64,000 nt of DNA from RHLJ01 sp040222455 (GCA_040222455.1 JAVKDD010000011.1:372001-436000), one strand, 5' to 3'; shown: positions 16,531 through 25,465, counted from the stretch's first letter. Made by a program: numbers and translations. The notes: a model not told the origin generated them from the sequence alone.

Positions 16531-17244
16531 ATGAATTTAAAATTACTCTTTGCTCAAACAATTGAAGCAGGTGATGTTGTTGGTTTCACGTTCTTCATTG
16601 GAACGATGGCAATGCTTGCAGCTACTGTTTTCTTTTTTGCAGAGCGCAGATCAGTAAGTGAGAAGTGGAGACTTTCTTTAACAGTTTCAGGACTTATTAC
16701 TGGTATCGCTGCTATTCATTATTACTATATGAGAGATTACTATTTGACATTAGGCTCTAGTCCTACTGAATTCAGATATATTGATTGGATACTTACTGTA
16801 CCCTTAATGTGTGTTGAATTCTATCTTTTAACAAGACCTTATGGTGCAAAAGCTAAAACATTATTTGCTTTAATTGCAGCTTCAGTAGGTATGTTGGTAA
16901 CAGGTTACATTGGTGAAGCTATTCAACCAGAAAGCACCATTCTTTGGGGAACCATTTCAACTGTATTCTACCTATACATAGTGTATGAAGTATTTGCAGG
17001 TGATGTTGCAAAACTTGCGAAATCATCAGACAATCCTGCTTTAAAACAGGCAATGTTTCTACTAAAAATATTTATTACCCTCGGATGGTCGGTATATCCA
17101 ATAGGTTATATGACAATGCCAGGTAACTTATTAGACGGATTAGGAAATATAGATGTGATCTATAACTTAGCTGATGCGATTAATAAAATCGGATTTGGTT
17201 TAGTTATCTATTATGTAGCTACTACTTCATCTAAAAATGAATAA
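16531..17244 (+). CDS. Proton-pumping rhodopsin (proteorhodopsin/xanthorhodopsin type)
   Basis: Seven-helix retinal protein, 237 residues, in the inner membrane; light-driven outward proton pump. Key residues: D85 and T89 in RYIDWILTVPLM (counterion D97 and T101 in proteorhodopsin numbering), donor E96 (E108), Schiff-base lysine K219 in ADAINKIGFG (K231), and H63 near the counterion (H75). The D-T-E set marks a proton pump rather than a sodium (NDQ) or chloride (NTQ) pump. Position 105 is Met (M93), as in green-tuned proteins of marine Bacteroidota. G140 in LWGTIST may be the glycine that opens a fenestration for an antenna carotenoid. It faces the blh gene tail to tail. Confidence 0.97.
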   Translation: MNLKLLFAQTIEAGDVVGFTFFIGTMAMLAATVFFFAERRSVSEKWRLSLTVSGLITGIAAIHYYYMRDYYLTLGSSPTEFRYIDWILTVPLMCVEFYLLTRPYGAKAKTLFALIAASVGMLVTGYIGEAIQPESTILWGTISTVFYLYIVYEVFAGDVAKLAKSSDNPALKQAMFLLKIFITLGWSVYPIGYMTMPGNLLDGLGNIDVIYNLADAINKIGFGLVIYYVATTSSKNE

Positions 17245-17262
17245 CATCACTTTTTAAGATGT

Positions 17263-17294
17263 AAGGCGATTAGCGTAAGTTAATCGCCTTTTTT
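17263..17294. terminator. Bidirectional terminator between rhodopsin and blh
   Basis: The 10-base arms AAGGCGATTA (17263-17272) and TAATCGCCTT (17281-17290) are followed by Ts on the plus strand. The stop codon of blh (17270-17272) is inside the left arm. Confidence 0.8.
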
Positions 17295-18208
17295 ATTGCC
17301 CTGGCATACATCTTTTCAACAATGATCATGTGTGGTAAGGTAAGAACACTGATAAGAACAAATAACAGGGAAACCATTAAGCTTTCATTTCCGAAAGCAT
17401 CTAATAAATTATAAATAAATAGGAGTCCTAAATATGAAAGTAAACTAAATATGAACGACTCTTTATAGAACCAACCAAACAATTTTTTTTCATTTTCTGA
17501 AGAAAGAAAATTTAGCATTACAAGTACGTGGTTGTAAGAATGCCATATTCCAAAATAGATAGAAAAAGCCCAAACAGGATCACTGTATATGAATAGTAGA
17601 GAGACAATAAATGAATCTAGTAAATAAACAAAAAAGGTTTTTAACGAGAGTTTATTAAACATCACAAGGATGTAAACAAATGGATAAAAGGAAGCTATTA
17701 CCCATTTAGTAATTTCCAGATCAATGAATGTTACAAGATAGGTTTGTATAGAAAATCCGGAAACAGATTCAATGATTTGCGAAGCGTATTCAATGTCACC
17801 AAAAGTGATTAATCCAACTACTGTTAGACCTCTTGAAAATTGAATTATAATCTCGTTTGTTTTAGATAAATCAAACCTTTTTGCGTCGGCTTGTCCAAAA
17901 TGATACCAGGTTATAACGAGAAAGAAGAGAAAACTAAACAGAGGGAAAATAATCCAAAAGATGGAATAAATAGCAATTGCAAGAATATAAAACCCATAAA
18001 ACTTCAGATTAAAAGTAGATGGATTCCATTTTTCAATACTTCCGTCTATAAAATGGTCTAAAGCACCATGAGGCATTCCAATTAATAAAATGACTAATGC
18101 CAGTAATAAGTATCTACTCTGTTCAGTAAACTCAGGAAACAAAATATTGATCGCAATAGCACTTAATCCAATTACACATTGAATTAATATCTGTAGGTTG
18201 GTTCTCAT
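17270..18208 (-). CDS. blh: Brp/Blh-type beta-carotene 15,15'-dioxygenase
   Basis: Cleaves beta-carotene into two retinal molecules, the chromophore of the neighbouring rhodopsin. It is an integral membrane protein of 312 residues with about eight hydrophobic segments. The conserved histidine motifs of the family are present: GMPHGALDH (mid-40s), WYHFGQADA (about 100), FGIWHSYNHV (about 220) and LPHMIIVEKMY near the C terminus, where the His residues hold the iron. Carotenoid biosynthesis genes (crtE/B/I/Y) are not in the window. It may be co-transcribed with the unknown membrane protein 62 bases upstream. Confidence 0.93.
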   Translation of the reverse strand: MRTNLQILIQCVIGLSAIAINILFPEFTEQSRYLLLALVILLIGMPHGALDHFIDGSIEKWNPSTFNLKFYGFYILAIAIYSIFWIIFPLFSFLFFLVITWYHFGQADAKRFDLSKTNEIIIQFSRGLTVVGLITFGDIEYASQIIESVSGFSIQTYLVTFIDLEITKWVIASFYPFVYILVMFNKLSLKTFFVYLLDSFIVSLLFIYSDPVWAFSIYFGIWHSYNHVLVMLNFLSSENEKKLFGWFYKESFIFSLLSYLGLLFIYNLLDAFGNESLMVSLLFVLISVLTLPHMIIVEKMYARAIKKAINLR

Positions 18209-18270
18209 ATTTGATGTCTAGGTTTAGTGGTGGCTACTACACAGATATATTTCATGATTGGATTGTATTC

Positions 18271-19185
18271 TTAAAGATATGCATAGCTTTCCTTTGTAGT
18301 TTCACCTTTATCAATCTTGTCATATAAAGAATAAATGTATAGAATGATTACACCAAATACGGTGCCTGAAATGAGAAGAGTTATATTTGCCAGTCCATAC
18401 GTTGAGAAAGCAACTCTAATTAATACAGTAGTTACTACAAATCCAGTATTTCTAATAATTAAACTATAACGATCTGTATATCGAAATGAAGCAACCAATA
18501 TCAAAACGTCTACTAATATTAATGCTGTAAAAAACTCATTGTAGAAAATATTATTGAAATCCTTTAACTCAATTATCATACCCTCATTAAATAGATATAA
18601 ATCATATATCCAGTTTCCAAAACTAAATATAGATAGTCCTATAAATACTGGTCCAAGTATTACACAAAGAGCTTTTTTGTATACTATAAACCCATCAATA
18701 TTATCAGTTTTTGTATGTACACGTTTATTGATTAATAAATATCTAAAAACAAAAATCAAAAAGAACATCAGAAGGAATCCAACTATATCATAAAATAAAT
18801 AAATATTATCTATTGAAAATAAATCGAGTTCTTCGGTATTAAGATTAGAGATATCTTTAAAAATTCGACGAATTAAAATGAGTGATACTATCTCAAATTG
18901 TTTTGCAATAGAAATTGAAAAAGATCGCGGTAGGTAATACACTAATAGGTATACCTCATACACTAAAATAAACGAAAATGGAGTATATATGGCCGCAATT
19001 GGATTTCCTAGAAAAGCCTCATACTCTGGATGAGTTGGAAAACCACCAATATTAAAAACAAAAACAAGCAGTAAGTGAATTAAGAACCCAATACTAGCTA
19101 CATAGATTGTTAAAACTTCGGCTCTAGTTTTTAACCTCTCATTAAAGAATAGTTCAAATGTCCTTTCTATTGTATCTTTTCCCAT
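18271..19185 (-). CDS. Conserved integral membrane protein, unknown function
   Basis: 304 residues with about seven hydrophobic stretches (roughly 28-50, 66-88, 128-152, 172-192, 215-235, 245-262, 268-286). A polar segment between the second and third reads YLPRSFSISIAKQFEIVSLI and LIRRIFKDIS; it is rich in Arg/Lys and unusually ordered, the most likely conserved core. No named family recognised. It is on the same strand as and just upstream of blh, so a link to the retinal/rhodopsin unit is possible but unproven. The spaced arginines recall channel-type voltage sensors only superficially. Confidence 0.7.
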   Translation of the reverse strand: MGKDTIERTFELFFNERLKTRAEVLTIYVASIGFLIHLLLVFVFNIGGFPTHPEYEAFLGNPIAAIYTPFSFILVYEVYLLVYYLPRSFSISIAKQFEIVSLILIRRIFKDISNLNTEELDLFSIDNIYLFYDIVGFLLMFFLIFVFRYLLINKRVHTKTDNIDGFIVYKKALCVILGPVFIGLSIFSFGNWIYDLYLFNEGMIIELKDFNNIFYNEFFTALILVDVLILVASFRYTDRYSLIIRNTGFVVTTVLIRVAFSTYGLANITLLISGTVFGVIILYIYSLYDKIDKGETTKESYAYL

Positions 19186-19251
19186 TGATAAATTTTATTT
19201 TTTGTACAACTAAAAGCACAAGAAAAGGGTTCACTTAACACCAACTCTCTT

Positions 19252-20061
19252 ATGAAGAAGTCCTTAATCGCAACATCTATTACTATATCTTTACTATATA
19301 TAGTTGTATGCATTTACTTTTATAATATTCAGAATGAAATTCTTTTTAAACCGAGACCGTTAGCCGAAGACTTCAAGTATGCGTACACTTTTAATTTTGA
19401 AGAACGGTGGTTTGACGTTAGTGATGAGGCTAGCATTCACAGCATTCATGCAAAAGTAGCCGATTCGCTACGAAAAGGATTAGTGATTTATTTTCATGGC
19501 AATGCTGGAAATAATAATACAAGTCCCGAAAAGTTCGAACTTTTTATGAATGAAGGTTATGATGTTCTATATCCCGATTATCGTGGTTTTGGGAAAAGTA
19601 CGGGCGAACTTGAAAACGAAGAGGATCTGGTAGGGGATATGAAAATTGTTTATTTAGAAATGAAAAAGGAATATGAAGAGTCTGACATTTTTGTTGTTGG
19701 CTATTCAATGGGGTCTGGAATTTCGGCATTGGTTACTGCGGCAAACGACCCAAAAGGATTAATGATGTGGACTCCATATTACAGCATGGTTGATATGAAG
19801 AATTCATCGTATCCATTTTTACCAAGTTTTTTAGTTCGATACCCTTTAAGAAGTGATATAGCTATTCCTACAATCGATGAGCCCATCACTATTTTTTATG
19901 CGGCAGATGATGAAGTTTTACCCGTAAATCGATCCATTAAACTTAATGACTTATTAAAAAGCTCTGACCAATATTTTATGTTAGAAGGGCAAGGACATAA
20001 CCTTCTGTGGAGAAATACAGAAGTGATAAACAAAGTTCCAGAAATTTTAGCGAGGGATTAA
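19252..20061 (+). CDS. Alpha/beta hydrolase (BEM46/ABHD13-like), membrane-anchored
   Basis: 269 residues with an N-terminal membrane anchor (about 5-26) and an alpha/beta-hydrolase domain outside it. The oxyanion segment is YFHGNAGNN and is followed by YPDYRGFGKSTG. The nucleophile elbow is GYSMGSG, the acid is in AADDEVLP and the catalytic His in EGQGHN. This matches the serine-hydrolase family of BEM46/YfhR-type proteins, whose substrates are unknown. The stop codon is one base before the TTG start of rmuC, so the two are an operon. Confidence 0.88.
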   Translation: MKKSLIATSITISLLYIVVCIYFYNIQNEILFKPRPLAEDFKYAYTFNFEERWFDVSDEASIHSIHAKVADSLRKGLVIYFHGNAGNNNTSPEKFELFMNEGYDVLYPDYRGFGKSTGELENEEDLVGDMKIVYLEMKKEYEESDIFVVGYSMGSGISALVTAANDPKGLMMWTPYYSMVDMKNSSYPFLPSFLVRYPLRSDIAIPTIDEPITIFYAADDEVLPVNRSIKLNDLLKSSDQYFMLEGQGHNLLWRNTEVINKVPEILARD

Positions 20062-20062
20062 C

Positions 20063-21379
20063 TTGGAAGTAGCGTACATATTTATTGGATTGGTAATTGG
20101 TGGAATTACAGGATTCTTAATTTCTCATTTTAAGGCGAAATCGGAATCTTCCCGGCTTGAGGAAAGAAACTCAAATCTGGATGAACAACTCAAAGATGCT
20201 GAATCGAAGCTGGTTCAAATCACCAAAGAAAAAGAAGAAGAGCTTAAAAAGGAAAGAGAAGAAAAGGCGATCCTGGACAGGCAATTGGCAGGCTTAAAAG
20301 CAGAATATGAGTCCCTTCAGGAAAAATTAGCTGAGCAGAAAGAAGAATTGGCGGGAATGCAGGAGCAGTTAAAAATTCAGTTCGAGAATCTTGCGAATAA
20401 AATTCTGGAAGAAAATACTCAGAAATTCACCAAACAAAACAAAGAGAGTCTGGATCAATTATTGAATCCACTTGGATTGAAGTTGGAGGAGTTCAAGAAA
20501 AAAGTGGAGGACACGTACAATGAAGAAAATAGACAGCGAGCGACGCTAAAAGAGCAAATCCGACAAATGGGTGAATTGAATCAGAAAATGAGTGAAGATG
20601 CTAAAAATCTTACGAAAGCGTTAAAAGGAGATAGCAAGGCTCAGGGAAATTGGGGTGAAGTTATATTGGAGCGAATCCTTGAACGATCTGGTTTAACAAA
20701 AGGGCGAGAATATGAAGTTCAACAAAGTGCTACAACCGAAGAGGGAAGGCGACTTCAGCCCGATGTGATTGTTCAGTTACCAGATGATAAATTTCTGATT
20801 ATTGATTCGAAAGTATCATTAACTGCTTACGAACGTTTTTCATCTGCAGAGGATGAAGTGGATGTCGAATCAGCATTGAAGCAGCATGTACTTTCAATTC
20901 GAAGTCATGTAAAGGGATTAAGTGAAAAGAATTATCAACAAATTCATGGAGATCGAAGCCCTGATTTTGTGCTATTGTTTATTCCCATAGAATCGGCATT
21001 TGGGCTAGCTCTTCAGACTGATTCCGAACTTTATTATGATGCTTTCGATCAAAATATCGTGATCGTAAGTCCATCTACTTTGTTAGCAACTCTGGCTACG
21101 ATCGATAGTGTATGGAAGCAGGAATATCAGAATAAAAACGCGCTGGAGATTGCTCAGCGAGGCGGTGCTTTATACGATAAGTTCGTTGGTTTTGTAGAAA
21201 GCATGGAAGACATTGGGCAGAGAATTCGCCAAACACAGGATAGTTACGACACCGCTATGAACCGTCTTTCAACAGGTTCTGGAAATTTAGTCGGCCAAGC
21301 TGATAAGCTGAAAAAACTCGGAGCTAAAGCTTCTAAAAAACTACCGAGTTCTTTTTTGGATACTGATGAAGAATCTTAG
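20063..21379 (+). CDS. rmuC: DNA recombination protein RmuC
   Basis: 438 residues. An N-terminal membrane helix (YIFIGLVIGGITGFLIS) is followed by a long coiled coil (about 25-115, rich in E/K/Q) and the RmuC nuclease-like core: KAQGNWGEVILERILERSGL, RRLQPDVIVQLPDDKFLIID, then SKVSLTAYERF. The family limits inversions at short inverted repeats and is structurally related to PD-(D/E)XK nucleases. The start is TTG, supported by GAGGG six bases upstream; no upstream in-frame ATG fits. It is coupled to the hydrolase gene before it. Confidence 0.93.
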   Translation: MEVAYIFIGLVIGGITGFLISHFKAKSESSRLEERNSNLDEQLKDAESKLVQITKEKEEELKKEREEKAILDRQLAGLKAEYESLQEKLAEQKEELAGMQEQLKIQFENLANKILEENTQKFTKQNKESLDQLLNPLGLKLEEFKKKVEDTYNEENRQRATLKEQIRQMGELNQKMSEDAKNLTKALKGDSKAQGNWGEVILERILERSGLTKGREYEVQQSATTEEGRRLQPDVIVQLPDDKFLIIDSKVSLTAYERFSSAEDEVDVESALKQHVLSIRSHVKGLSEKNYQQIHGDRSPDFVLLFIPIESAFGLALQTDSELYYDAFDQNIVIVSPSTLLATLATIDSVWKQEYQNKNALEIAQRGGALYDKFVGFVESMEDIGQRIRQTQDSYDTAMNRLSTGSGNLVGQADKLKKLGAKASKKLPSSFLDTDEES

Positions 21380-21462
21380 AACATTCATCAAAACTGAGTT
21401 TAATATCTTAGAATTAGAAACTTTTTTTCTTCAGCGTAGTTTTATAGCCAAACACGTTAGCT

Positions 21463-22365
21463 ATGAATGAGATAACCAGTTCTTTTGCTGATCACTCTGA
21501 GAAGGAATCGCCAAAAAGAAGATTTACCATCAAAAAAGTATTCTTTATTTCAACTGGAATATTTTCAAGTTTTATTATTCTCTTTTTAATGCTCATACTT
21601 TCCTTAAGATGGATTAACCCATCTTTCACAGCATTTACATTACAAGAAGATTGGGAAAAGTTAGAGGTAGAGCGGTATTCGCTTACAGAATATTGGGTTG
21701 ATGAAGATCAGCTTCCAATAAATATTAAATGGGCGGTTATTGCTTCAGAAGATCAAAGATTTTGGGAGCATAATGGCTTGGATTTTGAAGCCATTGAAAA
21801 AGCCTTTCAAGAAAATAAGAGTGGTGAACGAGTTAGAGGTGCAAGTACAATTTCCCAACAAGTTGCTAAAAACCTTTTTTTCTGGGGTGGGAGGTCATAT
21901 TTTAGAAAAGGACTTGAAGCAGTAACAACTTTAACTATTGAAGCATTTTGGCCTAAAGATCGAGTTCTAGAAGTATATTTAAATATTGCTGAATTTGGTC
22001 CGGGTGTTTATGGAATAGGGAAAGGCTCGGAATATTTTTTTGGAAAAAAAGCCTTCAATATAACTGACGATGAAGCGGCACGATTCGCAGCTGTTTTACC
22101 GAATCCGAAGCGAATGAGGGTAGAACCTCCAACACCTTATGTAGCTGAAAGGAAAGATTGGATTTTACGAAATATGAAACAGTTGAGCGGAATTGCCTTT
22201 GTACCATCCAACATAGAGCAAGATGCATCTGAAATCCAAGATTTTACGAAAGATTCATTAATCAATCGCATTCAATTAAAAGATTTGCAACCTAAGATGT
22301 GGATACCAGTTTCTGATTCACTTCATTATAAGTTGAGAATTGACAGTGCTAAGGTCGATTCTTAA
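21463..22365 (+). CDS. mtgA: Monofunctional peptidoglycan glycosyltransferase
   Basis: Polymerises lipid II into glycan strands at the outer face of the inner membrane. 300 residues: a membrane anchor (about 26-48) and a GT51 domain with catalytic E96 in ASEDQRFWEHNGLD, then GASTISQQVAKNLFF, the FRKGLEA/TLTIEAFWPKDRVLEVYLNIAEFG block and FGKKAFNITDDEAARFAAVLPNP. There is no transpeptidase domain, which makes it MtgA rather than a class A PBP. The last 4 bases overlap the end of the convergent methyltransferase gene. Confidence 0.94.
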   Translation: MNEITSSFADHSEKESPKRRFTIKKVFFISTGIFSSFIILFLMLILSLRWINPSFTAFTLQEDWEKLEVERYSLTEYWVDEDQLPINIKWAVIASEDQRFWEHNGLDFEAIEKAFQENKSGERVRGASTISQQVAKNLFFWGGRSYFRKGLEAVTTLTIEAFWPKDRVLEVYLNIAEFGPGVYGIGKGSEYFFGKKAFNITDDEAARFAAVLPNPKRMRVEPPTPYVAERKDWILRNMKQLSGIAFVPSNIEQDASEIQDFTKDSLINRIQLKDLQPKMWIPVSDSLHYKLRIDSAKVDS

Positions 22366-23240
22366 TTCTTAATGGAAGCATTCATCACATAAAAGCCTTT
22401 TAAAACGGGAAGTTTTATTTGCATGGATGAAACCAGATCATTTTCCATATCCTTATAACCAATTTCCTTCGTAATTGAGAATTCAAATTCTTTTAAAAGA
22501 GAAATAAATTCAGACCGATTTAAAGGTAATCTCAAAGACTCTCCAACTAAACTTACACCACTTGTAAATGAAAAACGATGAAACCAGTTGAGCTCATCTA
22601 ACGAGAAAAACGTAGTTAAAAGCTGATTATCTCGATTTAAAGATTTAATATCCTCAAGAATTTCTTTGGTAGTCTCAAGAGGTAAATAGTCAAAAAATCC
22701 TTCCCCAATAAAGAGTGTTTTCTTCCTTGAATTGAACTTTTTCTCTGAGCTAAGAACAGCAGTTAGTCTTTGATCTAAGAAATTTGCAGCAAGTGTATTC
22801 AGGTAACTATTTGAGTATTCATTTTCTTGTATAAATGCGCTTTTATTCTCAATCATCGATTCCATATCCATTTCAAATGATGGTATCCCTAGGGAGGAAC
22901 AATAAAGTCCCAAATGATCAAAGCCTGCGCCCATACTTACAATTTGCTCAACTCCCTGATCAATAGCTTCACGAACCAGCTTGGTAATGTAGTATTTACG
23001 ACAGATAATATGCATTAAATCACCCGGCAAAAGAAGCTCTTCCGACCAAATAAATAACCTCCTAAGAAAGGATGAGTTCAGAGAATTCTGGTACCAACTT
23101 AAATGGCTTGGAAGAAAACCAACCATTTTTTTATAAAAATCTAGTGTAAAAGAGTCAAACTTATCTGCTATTCTTGAATCTTTCGTTAACCCGTAAAATT
23201 TAACAGTAATATAGGCCGCGGTATAGGAGATTTTAGGCAT
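22362..23240 (-). CDS. Class I SAM-dependent methyltransferase (leucine carboxymethyltransferase-like)
   Basis: 292 residues. The SAM-binding region has QIVSMGAGFDHLGLYCSSLG followed by an acidic strand FEMDMESM, and GEGFFDYLPLETTKEIL is the later strand. This ordering matches the PPM1/LCMT-like family (TIGR00027 style), with small-molecule or protein carboxyl substrates. No substrate can be named. Its ATG overlaps the TAA of the upstream pseudouridine synthase gene (TAATG), indicating translational coupling. It converges with mtgA with a 4-base overlap. Confidence 0.8.
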   Translation of the reverse strand: MPKISYTAAYITVKFYGLTKDSRIADKFDSFTLDFYKKMVGFLPSHLSWYQNSLNSSFLRRLFIWSEELLLPGDLMHIICRKYYITKLVREAIDQGVEQIVSMGAGFDHLGLYCSSLGIPSFEMDMESMIENKSAFIQENEYSNSYLNTLAANFLDQRLTAVLSSEKKFNSRKKTLFIGEGFFDYLPLETTKEILEDIKSLNRDNQLLTTFFSLDELNWFHRFSFTSGVSLVGESLRLPLNRSEFISLLKEFEFSITKEIGYKDMENDLVSSMQIKLPVLKGFYVMNASIKN

Positions 23241-23935
23241 TAATAATCAAAAATATCCCATGGTTGTTGCTTAGGAGGTTCTACAGTAAAACTCATCACC
23301 TTATCGAGGGTTGGGTGTTTGAAACTAAGTTTCATAGATCGCAATGCCATATTTTTACCAGGCCCTGTGTTCTCTTCTCCGTATTTATAATCTCCAAAAA
23401 TAGGATGACCAATTTTTTCAAGTTGAACTCGAATCTGGTGTGGACGTCCTGTTTCTAACTCTATTTCAAGAATACTGTAATCTTTACTCTGCTTAATGGT
23501 ATTAAAACTTAATTTTGCTTCTTTACCACCTTTAGTTTTAGCATTTCTAGCTTTTACAAGATTGGTTCTTTTATCTTTTTGCAAGAAATGAGTCAAGTTT
23601 CCTTCCATAGGCGCCATTCCATAAACCAATGCCCAATAGGTTTTATGCATTCTGTTTTTACGAACTTCCTCCGAAAGCCGAGAAGCAGCTTTTGAAGTTT
23701 TTGCTAATACCATTAATCCAGAAACAGGTCGATCTAAACGGTGAACCAAACCCAGCCAAACATCACCTGGCTTTTTATACTTTTTTTTAATGTACTGTTT
23801 GCAAAGTCTCAGAACATCAGCATCTCCGGTATGATCTTCTTGAGAGAGTACTCCTGCGGGTTTATCAATCACCAAAAGATGATTGTCTTCGTAGATAATA
23901 GGGATATCAGGTTTTGTTCGGGTCGATTTTTTCAT
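23240..23935 (-). CDS. RluA-family pseudouridine synthase
   Basis: Converts specific uridines in rRNA or tRNA to pseudouridine. 231 residues, no S4 domain. The N-terminal motif is IIYEDNHLLVIDKPAGVLSQ; the catalytic Asp is D68 in VHRLDRPVSGLMVLAKT; then KTYWALVYG and the RNA-binding end GRPHQIRVQLEKIGHPIFGD. The short form without S4 suggests an RluC/TruC-like or RluA-like specificity, not resolvable here. First gene of a pair with the methyltransferase. Confidence 0.92.
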   Translation of the reverse strand: MKKSTRTKPDIPIIYEDNHLLVIDKPAGVLSQEDHTGDADVLRLCKQYIKKKYKKPGDVWLGLVHRLDRPVSGLMVLAKTSKAASRLSEEVRKNRMHKTYWALVYGMAPMEGNLTHFLQKDKRTNLVKARNAKTKGGKEAKLSFNTIKQSKDYSILEIELETGRPHQIRVQLEKIGHPIFGDYKYGEENTGPGKNMALRSMKLSFKHPTLDKVMSFTVEPPKQQPWDIFDY

Positions 23936-24265
23936 AGAAAAGAAAGATACCGACTTAACAGGAGCTTAGATAATAAATTTTAAAACAAAGTCATCCTTGT
24001 AGATGATAACGTTGTTTTGTGCATAAAAATAAATTCATAGCTACAAACCTTCACTAGAATCCATTCATGTGTGACTGAAATTATGAAACAATTGAAAATT
24101 AAGTAACAAAGTCCTTCCCCTTATTGAAAGGGAAGACAGAAGGGGTCTTAAAAGTCTCAATACTTCCATAGAATCTTACTGGATATTCATTTCAAAATAT
24201 GCTTAAACTCGATGCTTGCTTTTCTGCAAGATTCAAAGTTTTTTAAGCCAACTCAAAAAGCATCA
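23936..24265. other. Gene-free stretch between divergent genes
   Basis: About 330 bases of AT-rich DNA between the divergent pseudouridine synthase and PPK2 genes. It presumably holds both promoters. I see no hairpin terminator, repeat or small ORF of interest in it. Confidence 0.4.
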
Positions 24266-25099
24266 ATGGTTAAAATTTCAAACTACGACTTAAACGGTAA
24301 ACTAAAAAAAGATATCTATAACGAAGAGTTAGAAAAACTTCAGAGAGAACTCGTAAAACTCCAATATTGGATTAAAGAGAACGGCTTGAAAGTTTGTGTA
24401 CTTTTTGAAGGTCGTGATGCTGCAGGGAAGGGTGGAGTGATTAAAACTATTTCTCAGGTAATGAGTTCTAGGGTGACAAGAATTGTGGCACTAACAGCTC
24501 CTACTGAAGTAGAAAAGACACAATGGTATTTCCAACGGTATGTTAAGGAATTACCCAGAGCAGGAGAAATGGTTCTTTTTGATCGCAGTTGGTACAACAG
24601 AGCTGGGGTAGAAAAAGTGATGGGATTCTGTACAGATGAAGAATATGAGATTTTTATGGAAAACTGCCCACAGTTCGAAAACATGCTCATTCGATCTGGG
24701 ATCATTTTAATTAAATACTGGTTTTCAATTTCAGATGAAGTTCAGAAGAAACGTTTTGAAGACCGAAATGAAGACCCGATGAAACGTTGGAAGCTAAGTC
24801 CAATGGATTTACATGCCAGAACAAAATGGGTCGATTATTCGCGGGCTAAAGACGAAATGTTTAAATATACCGACACCAAAAATTCTCCATGGTTCGTAGT
24901 AAATGCAGATATAAAACGCCATGCACGATTAAATTGCATCACTCATTTGCTCGACCAAATTGATTATAAAGATTTGACTCCGGAAACAATCAATCTGCCG
25001 CCGCTAGATGATGAAAAATACAAACGACCACCTATTGAAAGTCAGAATTGGGTACCTGCTATTTATGGCGAAAACCCTGATGATGATGAACGAAGCTGA
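24266..25099 (+). CDS. ppk2: Polyphosphate kinase 2 (PPK2 family)
   Basis: Transfers phosphate between polyphosphate and nucleoside di- or monophosphates. Walker A is FEGRDAAGKGGVIKTI, the DR motif/Walker B is VLFDRSWYNRAGVE, and the lid EDPMKRWKLSPMDLHARTKW matches class I PPK2, which mainly phosphorylates nucleoside diphosphates. The start at 24266 gives MVKISNYDLNGKLKKDIY, the normal family start; an in-frame ATG at 24212 would add 18 residues without similarity. It acts in the cytoplasm in energy storage or nucleotide regeneration. The downstream DNA is a repeat cluster. Confidence 0.92.
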   Translation: MVKISNYDLNGKLKKDIYNEELEKLQRELVKLQYWIKENGLKVCVLFEGRDAAGKGGVIKTISQVMSSRVTRIVALTAPTEVEKTQWYFQRYVKELPRAGEMVLFDRSWYNRAGVEKVMGFCTDEEYEIFMENCPQFENMLIRSGIILIKYWFSISDEVQKKRFEDRNEDPMKRWKLSPMDLHARTKWVDYSRAKDEMFKYTDTKNSPWFVVNADIKRHARLNCITHLLDQIDYKDLTPETINLPPLDDEKYKRPPIESQNWVPAIYGENPDDDERS

Positions 25100-25104
25100 A
25101 AAAA

Positions 25105-25443
25105 GACCGCCTTTGCAAGGAGTTCAGATTTTAATTCTGGGAGTAAATACAAACGACGAAGCAATCTCTATGTTACTGATGTTGTCATTCCTGCCTTGAG
25201 CCGGAATCTGTCTTTAACGTCTTTGCGAGGAGCTAGTTATTTTGATGAGGTTAGATAATTAGAACGACGAAGCAAACTCCTTTATATGATTAGATAGAAA
25301 TTTCTAACTCAAACTTATCTCGGGGTAAAATTAGTAGTAAAAGAAAACCTGAGACTGAACATGGTTGGAAGGGAAGCAGGAGCTTCCAAGCTGCATTCCG
25401 CAGCAGAGCTACGGAACGAGAATAAACGACGAAGCAATCTCCA
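25105..25443. repeat. Interspersed repeat cluster 4
   Basis: Starts six bases after ppk2. Units of the GCGAGGAGC...GACGAAGCAATCTC family end near 25168, 25279 and 25442. The ATTCCTGC-cttga-GCCGGAAT hairpin unit is at 25184-25208, with one mispair compared with the other copies. An 80-base piece matches 15401-15480. Confidence 0.9.
25262..25425. repeat. About 163-bp dispersed repeat, copy 2
   Basis: Near-identical to 8348-8510, differing at a few positions such as TTATCTCGGGG for TTATCTTGGAG. Both copies are flanked by GACGAAGCAATCTC units. Confidence 0.9.
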
Positions 25444-25465
25444 ATTACATCAAAGATCTGCACAA

